Below, piece after piece: positions 27,697 through 34,840 of a DNA stretch of 50,929 nt; position 1 is the first letter of the stretch, and each line of letters begins with the position of its first letter. The notes beneath the pieces are model-generated. The model saw only the letters and a program-made list of their open reading frames with translations, was not told the DNA's origin and ran no database searches. Made by a program: the position numbers and the translations under genes. The stretch lies in assembly GCF_016743215.1 (NCBI RefSeq), contig NZ_VRZC01000006.1:1-50929 (forward strand). The letters run 5' to 3'. The DNA comes from Geminocystis sp. GBBB08. GTDB taxonomy: Bacteria; Cyanobacteriota; Cyanobacteriia; Cyanobacteriales; Cyanobacteriaceae.

Positions 27697-28581
27697 TTAA
27701 TAAACTTTTCTACGGGTAGCTAAACGAGCTAAAATACTCGTACCTAATACTAATAATACCAAAATCAATGACCCTGCCCAAGCTAATTCTTGTTGGGGTT
27801 TAAAAGGTAAAATCGCAAAGTTATAAACTAATACCGATAACGTAGCGATGGGCTCGGCTAATCCTTGAGGGGAAATATTAGGCCAAAAGTTTGAGAATAA
27901 TGCGGTAAAAATTAAAGGTGCAGTTTCTCCAGCAGCTCTGGCGATCGCCAAAGTAATACCAGTTACGATACCAGGTAAAGCGGCGGGAAGGACGATTTTT
28001 AAAACCGTTTGATAGTTATAAGCACCAACTCCTAGGGCAGCCCAACGAATTTCTTGAGGTACAATTTTTAAAGCCTCATCGGTGGTACGAATAATAGTCG
28101 GTAACATCAATACCGCTAAAGCAACACCTCCAGCGATGGCAGAAAATCCAACAATACCACTAGATACTAATAAACCGAAAGCAAAAATCCCTGCAATAAT
28201 AGAGGGAACACCGCTAAGGACGTTAGTAGCGAACCGAATACTGGTGGCAAACTTATTGCCGTGACTAAATTCTGAGAGATAAACGGCAGCTAAAACTCCT
28301 ACAGGTACCGCAATTACTACTGCTATTCCAACCACGACAAGAGTACCGATAATAGCATTGGCTAAACCCCCTTCATCTAAACCAGGAGGAGGCGGTAATT
28401 GGGTAAATAAATCAGTATCAAGGCGACTAAAACCTTGTACAAAGACAAAGAAAAGTACTGCTATTAAAGGGATTAAAGTTAAGATCATACATAAACCACT
28501 TAATCCCGTCATCACCGTTCCTAGTATAACTCTAGGACTGGAGGAATTCTTTTTTAAACTGCCGATCGTAGTAGTAATCAT
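27697..28581 (-). CDS. pstA: Phosphate ABC transporter permease PstA
   Basis: 294 residues with six membrane helices. The EAA-type cytoplasmic loop is AALGVGAYNYQTVLKIVLPAA followed by LPGIVTG. Periplasmic N-terminal part LDTDLFTQLPPPPG and the DEGGLANAIIGTLVVVG segment are PstA-like. It pairs with PstC to form the membrane channel for phosphate. It lies 57 bp downstream of the first pstC copy. Assignment is firm. Confidence 0.93.
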   Translation of the reverse strand: MITTTIGSLKKNSSSPRVILGTVMTGLSGLCMILTLIPLIAVLFFVFVQGFSRLDTDLFTQLPPPPGLDEGGLANAIIGTLVVVGIAVVIAVPVGVLAAVYLSEFSHGNKFATSIRFATNVLSGVPSIIAGIFAFGLLVSSGIVGFSAIAGGVALAVLMLPTIIRTTDEALKIVPQEIRWAALGVGAYNYQTVLKIVLPAALPGIVTGITLAIARAAGETAPLIFTALFSNFWPNISPQGLAEPIATLSVLVYNFAILPFKPQQELAWAGSLILVLLVLGTSILARLATRRKVY

Positions 28582-28638
28582 ATAAACTAATTTTTAATAA
28601 ATATAAATACAGATATAATAATTATTCATTGTTCATTG

Positions 28639-29601
28639 TTATTCGTATTTTGCTTTAACTTGATTAACGATATATTCAGCAAGAATATTGACAATTAAAG
28701 TTAAAAGCATTAAAACTAAACCAGCATACATTAAAGCTGAAATTTGTAAACCACTGGCTTCTGCGAATTGGTTGGCAATTAGAGAGGCGATGGTATTAGC
28801 AGGATCTAGTATAGAAATACTTAAACGGTTTGAGTTACCAATAATCATAGTTGCAGCCATAGTTTCACCCATAGCACGACCTAAAGCTAACATGACACCG
28901 CCCATAATACCGGAAATAGCAGCGGGAATTAAAACTCGAAAAATGGTTTCCCAACGAGTTGCCCCTAATCCTAAAGAGGCTTGACGTAAATCAGGGGGTA
29001 AAGAAGCTAAAGAATCACGAGAAATGGCAATAATAATCGGTAAAATCATGATGGATAAAACTATCCCTGCCGGTAACATACCCGGTCCTGCTGGCGGACT
29101 ACTAAACAGAGGAAACCAACCAAAATTCTGATTTAACCAAGTACCAAAGACAGTAGTAATTGGAATTAAAACAAAAATACCCCAAAGTCCATAAACTACG
29201 CTAGGAATTGCCGCTAATAATTCTACTAAAAAAACTAAAACTGTGCGGATTTGTTCAGGAATAAAATCTTCACTCAAAAAAACCGCAGCACCTACTCCTA
29301 AAGGAATGGCAATAATAAGGGAAATTAAAGAACTAACAATTGTACCATAAATTACCGCTATAACACCATATTCATCGGTAACGGGATTCCAATTACTGTT
29401 AGTAAAAAAACTAAAATTAAATTGTTTAATAGCCGGAAAAGCACCAACGGCAATAATAACCGCTATACTAATTAGAATTAAACCGATACTTATGGCAAAA
29501 CCAAGGGTTAACCACCTGAAACCCTGATCGAAAGTCTTTTCTAAAGGAGATCTCTCTCCCATCATTATCTTATCTGTATTAGAATAATCGGATTGTGTCA
29601 T
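28639..29601 (-). CDS. pstC: Phosphate ABC transporter permease PstC (copy adjacent to pstA)
   Basis: 320 residues with six membrane helices. Family features: NWNPVTDEYGVIAVIYGTIV, the motif IPLGVGAAVFLSE, LAAIPSVVYGLWGIFVL, and the EAA loop LGLGATRWETIFRVLIPAA. This copy keeps the conserved Pro and Gly (I-P-L-G, residues 99-102). It is about 85% identical (271 of 320 residues by my alignment) to the second pstC at 29953-30915, showing a recent local duplication. It directly precedes pstA and is the copy most likely to work with it. Confidence 0.94.
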   Translation of the reverse strand: MTQSDYSNTDKIMMGERSPLEKTFDQGFRWLTLGFAISIGLILISIAVIIAVGAFPAIKQFNFSFFTNSNWNPVTDEYGVIAVIYGTIVSSLISLIIAIPLGVGAAVFLSEDFIPEQIRTVLVFLVELLAAIPSVVYGLWGIFVLIPITTVFGTWLNQNFGWFPLFSSPPAGPGMLPAGIVLSIMILPIIIAISRDSLASLPPDLRQASLGLGATRWETIFRVLIPAAISGIMGGVMLALGRAMGETMAATMIIGNSNRLSISILDPANTIASLIANQFAEASGLQISALMYAGLVLMLLTLIVNILAEYIVNQVKAKYE

Positions 29602-29834
29602 TTTTTAGTTATCTTTTTATTAATAAGAACACCACTAAATAATTAATAATTAACCATTAACTTTTGATTTTTTCGTTTTAATCTAATTTTTGTAGTAATT
29701 GTTACCATCTTAACATTAATAATGTTACTACCTGAAGGAAATTCAATCTTAAAATTTAAAAATAGTTAATTTTCAGTTTTCCTTTCTCAGTGTCTTAATT
29801 ACTTTCTATAAATTTAGACCATCAAGGTTAAATT
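29602..29834. other. Spacer between the first pstC and the pstS relic
   Basis: AT-rich, no gene. The segment 29815-29840 is similar to the sequence just beyond the pstS stop codon (31050-31075), so the duplication extends beyond the coding sequence. A GTA-N8-TAC string occurs at 29692-29705 but is weak evidence for NtcA. Confidence 0.5.
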
Positions 29835-29939
29835 CTAGTTAACAGTTATCGTAAAATCTGGACTAATTTTATCGGCTACTTTAGCCACCGTTGTAATTAC
29901 GTTTTGTGGTAAAAGAATGTAACCTATTACTTGATTGTT
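29835..29939 (-). pseudogene. pstS: 3' relic of a second pstS
   Basis: Read on the minus strand this stretch encodes GYILLPQNVITTVAKVADKI then SPDFTITVN and a TAG stop. Over these 29 residues, 21 are identical to the C-terminus of PstS encoded at 31070-32203 (GYVPLPANVVEKVAKVADQI, SPDFTIKVN). Upstream of it the frame meets a TAA after NN, 13 bp from the end of the second pstC. It is a leftover of a duplicated pstS whose body has been deleted. Confidence 0.85.
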
Positions 29940-29952
29940 TTAATCCATTAAT

Positions 29953-30915
29953 TTATTCATATTTGGCTTTAACTTTATGAACGATATATTCTGCGAGAAT
30001 ATTGACAATTAAGGTTAAAATCATCAAAATTAAACCAGCATACATTAATGCTGAAATTTGTAACCCAGTAGCTTCCGAGAATTGGTTAGCCATCAAGGAA
30101 GCAATGGTATTAGCAGGATCTAGTATAGAAATACTTAAACGGTTAGCATTTCCGATAATCATTGTTGCTGCCACCGTTTCACCCATAGCACGACCTAACC
30201 CTAACATAACACTGCCCATAATGCCAGAAATCGCACTAGGAATTAAAACTCGAAAAATAGTTTCCCAACGGGTAGCCCCCAATGCTAAAGATGCTTGACG
30301 TAAATCAGGGGGTAATGAAGCTAAAGAGTCTCGGGAAATGGCAATAATAATTGGTAAAATCATGATAGATAAAAGTATTCCAGCAGGTAACATTCCCGCT
30401 CCGGCCGGTTCACTACTGAACAAAGGAAACCAACCAAAATTACTATGAAGCCAAGTTCCAAAAACATTAGTAATAGGTATTAAGACAAAAATACCCCATA
30501 ATCCGTAAACTACGCTAGGAATTGCCGCTAATAATTCTACTAAAAACACTAAAACTATGCGAATTTGTTCGGGAATAAAGTCTTCACTTAAAAACACCGC
30601 CGCACCTACTACCAAATGCATAGCAATGAGAAGAGCAATTAAGGAAGAGACGATCGTCCCGTAAACTACAGCTATCACTCCATATTCATCGGTAACAGGA
30701 TTCCAATTACTATTAGTAAAAAAGCCAAAATTAAATTCTCTAATACCAGGAAAAGCGGCAACGATAACAATAAGTGCTATGTTAATTAAAATTAGACCAA
30801 TGCTAAGAGCAAAGGCAAAGGTAAACCATTTAAAACCATTATCTAAAATTTTTTCTAAAGGAGATCTTTCTCCCATCTTTAGATTATCTGTATTAGAAAA
30901 ATAGGACTGTGCCAT
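29953..30915 (-). CDS. pstC: Phosphate ABC transporter permease PstC, second copy adjacent to pstS
   Basis: 320 residues, same length as the first pstC and about 85% identical. The EAA loop LALGATRWETIFRVLIPSA is intact, but the conserved I-P-L-G before VGAAVFLSE has become M-H-L-V here (Pro100 to His, Gly102 to Val). The frame is complete and start and stop match, so it may still be made. Whether it pairs with PstA or is a decaying copy is unclear. It lies between pstS (155 bp upstream) and the pstS relic downstream. Identification as PstC is firm; functionality is open. Confidence 0.9.
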   Translation of the reverse strand: MAQSYFSNTDNLKMGERSPLEKILDNGFKWFTFAFALSIGLILINIALIVIVAAFPGIREFNFGFFTNSNWNPVTDEYGVIAVVYGTIVSSLIALLIAMHLVVGAAVFLSEDFIPEQIRIVLVFLVELLAAIPSVVYGLWGIFVLIPITNVFGTWLHSNFGWFPLFSSEPAGAGMLPAGILLSIMILPIIIAISRDSLASLPPDLRQASLALGATRWETIFRVLIPSAISGIMGSVMLGLGRAMGETVAATMIIGNANRLSISILDPANTIASLMANQFSEATGLQISALMYAGLILMILTLIVNILAEYIVHKVKAKYE

Positions 30916-31069
30916 TTTACTTAGTTATACTTTATTGAGTATCAAAAGAATTTTAAAAGCTATTATTGTTGTTTGTTTATTAGATGTAGTTTATCCTTTA
31001 ATCCTCAGGAGGAAAAATCTATTTAATCTTTTATATTTTGGAACTAGCCTAGACTATGATAGTTAAATT

Positions 31070-32203
31070 TTAGTTAACCTTGATGGTGAAATCTGGACTA
31101 ATTTGATCAGCTACTTTTGCTACTTTTTCGACAACATTGGCTGGTAAAGGTACATAACCCAATGCTGGAGCGACTTTTTGACCTTCTGTTAAAGCATATT
31201 GAATCATCGCTTCCATGGCGATCGCTTTATGGGGATCATCGTATTTAGGAAAAGCTAAAATCCAGCTATAGGTAACAATCGGATAAGATTTTTCTCCTTC
31301 AGGATCGGTAATAAAAGCGCGTAAATTTTCCGGTAACTCTACGTTAGCTAAAGTTTCTGAAGCCGCCTCATCGGTAGGAGGAATAAATTGACCGGCTTTA
31401 TTTTGAATGGCAGCCATAGTTAATTTATTATTTTTAGCATAACCATATTCGACATAGCCAATAGCTCCCTGATTTTGCATAATGGTAGCCGTGACCCCCT
31501 CATTACCTTTGCCACCAAGGAATTTTCCTCCATCTGGTCCCCATTGAACAGTTTTACCCTCTCCTACTTTCTTTTTCCAATCTTCACTAATAGAGGCTAA
31601 ATGTTTGGTAAATACCCCAGTTGTGCCACTACCATCGGAACGATGTACAAAAGTGATGGGTTTATCGGGTAAAGTTAAATCAGGTTTATCAGCCACAATT
31701 TTAGGATCATTCCACTTAGTTATTTTTCCTAAAGCAATCTCGACATAGGTTTCTCTACTTAACTTTAAACCTTCCACCCCGGGTAAATTATAAGCAAAAA
31801 CGATGGAACCGGCGGTAACAGGTAACATTAAAAAACCCTTACTAACTTTTGCTATTTCATCATCTTTCATGGCAGTGTCACTAGCACCAAAATCGATGGT
31901 ACCGGCAGTAAATTGTTCAACTCCTGCACCACTACCCACAGACTGATAATTTACCTGTAATTTAGGTACTTTTTGGTTTAGTGCTACAAACCAATTTTGA
32001 TATAAAGGGGCCGGAAAACTAGCACCAGCACCCGTTAAACTAACGGTATTTTCAAAAGGAACATTCAAACTACTGGTTTCTCCTCCTTCAGGAGTTTTTT
32101 CGGGAGTGGTAGTTGTCCCACCACCGCCTCCACAAGCCGTTAAACTTAAGGCAAAAGTTAGTATTGATAAAGATCTAATTAATCTATTGTTTCTTTTAAA
32201 CAC
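31070..32203 (-). CDS. pstS: Phosphate-binding lipoprotein PstS
   Basis: 377 residues. Lipoprotein signal ALSLTACGGGG (Cys at 24). Phosphate-binding motifs: LTGAGASFPAPLYQNWF, SVGSGAGVEQFTAGTIDFGASD and RSDGSGTTGVFTKHL, with GAIGYVEYGYA. It captures phosphate in the periplasm for PstCAB. It is the first gene of the minus-strand cluster, and its upstream region carries a Pho-box pair. Synechocystis-type genomes have similar sets. Confidence 0.95.
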   Translation of the reverse strand: MFKRNNRLIRSLSILTFALSLTACGGGGGTTTTPEKTPEGGETSSLNVPFENTVSLTGAGASFPAPLYQNWFVALNQKVPKLQVNYQSVGSGAGVEQFTAGTIDFGASDTAMKDDEIAKVSKGFLMLPVTAGSIVFAYNLPGVEGLKLSRETYVEIALGKITKWNDPKIVADKPDLTLPDKPITFVHRSDGSGTTGVFTKHLASISEDWKKKVGEGKTVQWGPDGGKFLGGKGNEGVTATIMQNQGAIGYVEYGYAKNNKLTMAAIQNKAGQFIPPTDEAASETLANVELPENLRAFITDPEGEKSYPIVTYSWILAFPKYDDPHKAIAMEAMIQYALTEGQKVAPALGYVPLPANVVEKVAKVADQISPDFTIKVN

Positions 32204-32271
32204 GATATTTTCTTAATTTTTTCCTTTTATACTGTTCAAGTTTTTATATTAATATAGTATTGACTTTTTTT

Positions 32272-32290
32272 AGGTAAAGAGAAGGTTAAG
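32272..32290 (-). promoter_or_regulatory. Putative Pho box (SphR site) in the pstS promoter
   Basis: On the minus strand this reads CTTAACCT, three bases, CTTTACCT: two 8-bp repeats at an 11-bp period, the form of the cyanobacterial Pho box bound by phosphorylated SphR. A TACTAT/TATATT -10-like segment follows 12 or so bases later (32259-32250), and the pstS start is about 70 bp away, so a Pho box replacing the -35 region is plausible. Confidence 0.65.
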
Positions 32291-32386
32291 ACCTTAAAAT
32301 TTTGTAAAATATTTAGGTTCTTTTTGGCAAATATTGTAAGATAAGAAATAAGAAATATGGATATTTTTAAAACTCAAAATGAAAAA

Positions 32387-32405
32387 AGGTTAAGAATAAA
32401 TTAAG
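32387..32405 (-). promoter_or_regulatory. Second putative Pho box between pstS and sphX
   Basis: On the minus strand: CTTAATTT, three bases, CTTAACCT, again two 8-bp repeats with an 11-bp period. It is 97 bp from the other pair and about 200 bp before sphX, so it may serve either divergent gene. Both pairs have the same orientation. Confidence 0.55.
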
Positions 32406-32605
32406 GAATTTTCTCTTTAGTTAATCTATAATTTCTTTGCAAAAATATCAATAAAAAAATGACATAGCAGTCTTTCATGGTGGTAAAAATGATCAAATAT
32501 TATTCTTTACAATTATAAAGATTAGAGCTAATTTAATATGACAACTAATTAAGAATTACTATAATGTACATAAAGGTTTTATTAAAAAATATTAACTGGC
32601 GATTT

Positions 32606-33649
32606 ATGATAAATAATCTCTCACTATCTCCTTACAAAATTTTGTTTTCTGCTTTTATTTTATCAGCTATATTATCGGGCTGTAATGGAACAAAATCTGA
32701 ATTATCAGGAAATATAAAAGTAGATGGTTCTAGTACTGTTTATCCTATTACTAACTTAATTGTTGAAAAATTTAATGCTTCTAATAAAAACAATATTGAA
32801 GTAGAATCAGAATTTTCAGGCTCTGTAGGCGGATTTAAAAAATTTTGTGAAGGCAAAACCGATATTAATAATTCATCTGTACCTATTCCTCAACGTTTTA
32901 TGGATGAATGCAAACAAAACGGTATTGCTTATATCGAATTACCCGTTGCTTTTGATGCCTTAACTGTTGTTATTCACCCTACCAATGATTGGGCAAAAAC
33001 CATCACAGTAGAAGAATTGAAAACCATGTGGCAACCATCGGCAGAACATAAAATCACCCGTTGGAATCAAGTTAATAGTCAATGGGCGGATAAACCCCTT
33101 AATCTATTTGGTCCGGGTGAAGATTCTGGTACATTTGAATACTTTACGAAGGCGATTATCGGCGAAAAAGGTAGTAGAAAAGATTATGTTTATAGTGAAG
33201 ATGATGAAGCATTAGTTAATGGTGTAGCACAAGATCCTAACTCTCTTGGCTATTTTGGTTATGCTTATTATATGGAACACAAAGACAAATTACAAGTCGT
33301 AGCGATCGATAACGGCAAGGGGGGAGTAATACCTTCTGATGCCACAATTATTGATAATTCCTATCGCCCATTAACTCGCCCTTTATTTATTTATGTAAAT
33401 GCTAAAAAAGCCCAAGAAAATGATGATTTAGTCAATTTTGTTGCTTTCTATCTTGAGAATGCGTCTAAAGTAGTTCATGAAGTGGGATATTTACCTTTAC
33501 CAGATTCGGCTTATAAAGTAGCCATGATTCATTTTAATCAAAACCAAGTTGGCACAGTATTTAATGGTGTACCTGTTTTTGATGTTACCATTAACGAATT
33601 ATTAAATAGAAGTTATGCTGCGGAAAATAAAGAAGGCTATGTATTCTAA
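32606..33649 (+). CDS. sphX: Phosphate-binding lipoprotein of the SphX type
   Basis: About 347 residues from ATG 32606 (an ATG at 32564 adds 14). Lipobox ILSGC; then VDGSSTVYPITNLIVEKFN, FSGSVGGFKKFCEGKTDINN and GPGEDSGTFEYF, the phosphate-binding-protein layout but clearly distinct from PstS. SphX is the cyanobacterial paralogue induced by phosphate limitation, often near pst genes. It is divergent from pstS with Pho boxes between. The lower start removes a short extension before the signal peptide (NNLSLSPYKILFSAFIL). The exact SphX name is by context and sequence type. Confidence 0.82.
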   Translation: MINNLSLSPYKILFSAFILSAILSGCNGTKSELSGNIKVDGSSTVYPITNLIVEKFNASNKNNIEVESEFSGSVGGFKKFCEGKTDINNSSVPIPQRFMDECKQNGIAYIELPVAFDALTVVIHPTNDWAKTITVEELKTMWQPSAEHKITRWNQVNSQWADKPLNLFGPGEDSGTFEYFTKAIIGEKGSRKDYVYSEDDEALVNGVAQDPNSLGYFGYAYYMEHKDKLQVVAIDNGKGGVIPSDATIIDNSYRPLTRPLFIYVNAKKAQENDDLVNFVAFYLENASKVVHEVGYLPLPDSAYKVAMIHFNQNQVGTVFNGVPVFDVTINELLNRSYAAENKEGYVF

Positions 33650-33910
33650 TTGATACAAATAGTAGAAAAAAAGGAGAGGTTTAACAATACCAAATGACGA
33701 CATCAGAAAATTGATGAAAGCAAGAGGGGGAGGAGGCGGAAGAAAAGGGAAGAGGAGGAATTTTCTCGTTATCAAGATTTGGGTTCATCTGGAAGTACAT
33801 AACATATATGATCAGTTTTAGCAGTGGTAAGACGAGTACAAATTGAAGGAATTAGCAAAACAGATACCGGCTTTAGAAGGATTGTGATAAAAATTTAATT
33901 TTATTCCTTC

Positions 33911-34318
33911 TTGCCAAGCTTGATCGTTCGCCATTTCGTGATCGACCTTTCCATTAAACTAGACAGGATTGCAGAGTTTGAAGGGGAAGAATATAATTTT
34001 ATCATTGATAGGGAGTATCGTTGGTCAAGTTGGGCAGTACCCAGAAACGAGAAGGGAGAATATGATAAGGATAAGGCAAAAACAAGAGTTAAAACAGTAG
34101 TGTTATTTTTTGAGAAGAAACCCTTACAACTATTTGGGGAAACTGCCACTAAGAAAATATGGTATTATCAGTTAAGTCCAAAGAGTAATTTAGGTAAAAC
34201 AAACCCCCTCAATGACGAGGATTTAAGGGAGTTTGTTGAGTATCAAAGTAGTTTGAAAGAGGGCGATCGATCGTGGTTAATAAACATAGAAGAAGTGGAG
34301 AAAGAGTCCTCAGTATGA
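33911..34318 (+). pseudogene. Fragment resembling a type I restriction-modification methyltransferase (HsdM) C-terminus
   Basis: 135 codons from a TTG, with open frame from 33899. The end part, TVVLFFEKKPLQLF, TKKIWYYQLSPKSNLGKTNP and LNDEDLREFVEYQ, resembles the C-terminal region of HsdM/N6-adenine methyltransferases. The first half (FEGEEYNFIIDREYRWSSWA) precedes it with no SAM-binding (GxGxG) or NPPY motif, so the catalytic core is absent. It may be two HsdM pieces joined by an internal deletion near 34075. No hsdS or hsdR is nearby. The 33650-33910 stretch upstream is a purine-rich spacer with no recognised gene. Confidence 0.5.
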
Positions 34319-34391
34319 TTTAGCCCAAGTATGGGGAGTTGTTTTGTTCTTACCCCAAAATTGGGGGATCAAGGGGGCAAAAGATTTATAA

Positions 34392-34676
34392 TCGAATGAG
34401 GAATTAAACAACTTAAATGAATTGAAAAAATGGCTAGAATTTTTACCTATTGATGAAACTGTTTTAGACTTAGCGGCAATAAACTGGGCAAAAACTAGAA
34501 ACACAGGAATACCAACCGCAGATAATAAAAGTTTAGATGCAGATATTATTATTTGTTCAACTTACCAGCTTTTACAAGAAAGATGGAGGGGTAGATATGT
34601 TGTCATTGCAACCAAAAATGTTAAACATTTGAGAAACTTTTGTCATGCTCAATTATGGCAAGATATTCGCTTTTAA
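34392..34676 (+). pseudogene. C-terminal fragment of a PIN-domain (VapC-type) protein
   Basis: About 94 codons in an open frame with no proper start. The visible part, VLDLAAINWAKTRNTGIPTA, then SLDADIIICSTYQLL and YVVIATKNVKHL, matches the second half of a PIN nuclease domain (the D-x-D/D-x-I-I-x-A acidic residues). The first strand with the initial catalytic Asp is missing; upstream sequence stops at a TAA near 34389. No antitoxin gene is seen. With the HsdM-like fragment it forms a small cluster of broken defence or toxin genes. Confidence 0.6.
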
Positions 34677-34789
34677 GGATTGCCCATTATTTGCCTATCA
34701 TAACAATCCCTCTACCGTTATTAAAAAAAATCCGTCTAGCGTCTCAATTTAAAGCGTCAATTCCTTATCATAAAAACACTGTCAGTCTA

Positions 34790-34808
34790 ATTAAGAATTT
34801 TTCTTAAT
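34790..34808. promoter_or_regulatory. 19-bp palindrome upstream of the siderophore receptor, possible Fur-type site
   Basis: ATTAAGAATTTTTCTTAAT is an inverted repeat with 8-bp arms around TTT, 33 bp before the receptor start; GTGAGGAG at 34823-34830 is the ribosome binding site. A 19-bp AT-rich palindrome before an iron-import gene fits a Fur-family site, but the bases do not match the standard box closely. Confidence 0.4.
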
Positions 34809-34840
34809 ACTGTTCAATTATTGTGAGGAGTTATAGCTAG

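Noticed and set aside
29692-29705. GTA-N8-TAC, a possible NtcA site upstream of the first pstC
   Set aside because: The motif is short, and about a dozen chance copies are expected in 50 kb; no matching -10 was found at the right distance.
28082-30298. Plus-strand frames inside the pst genes
   Set aside because: Shadows of the conserved minus-strand genes; the paired frames at 28688 and 30002 are similar only because pstC is duplicated.
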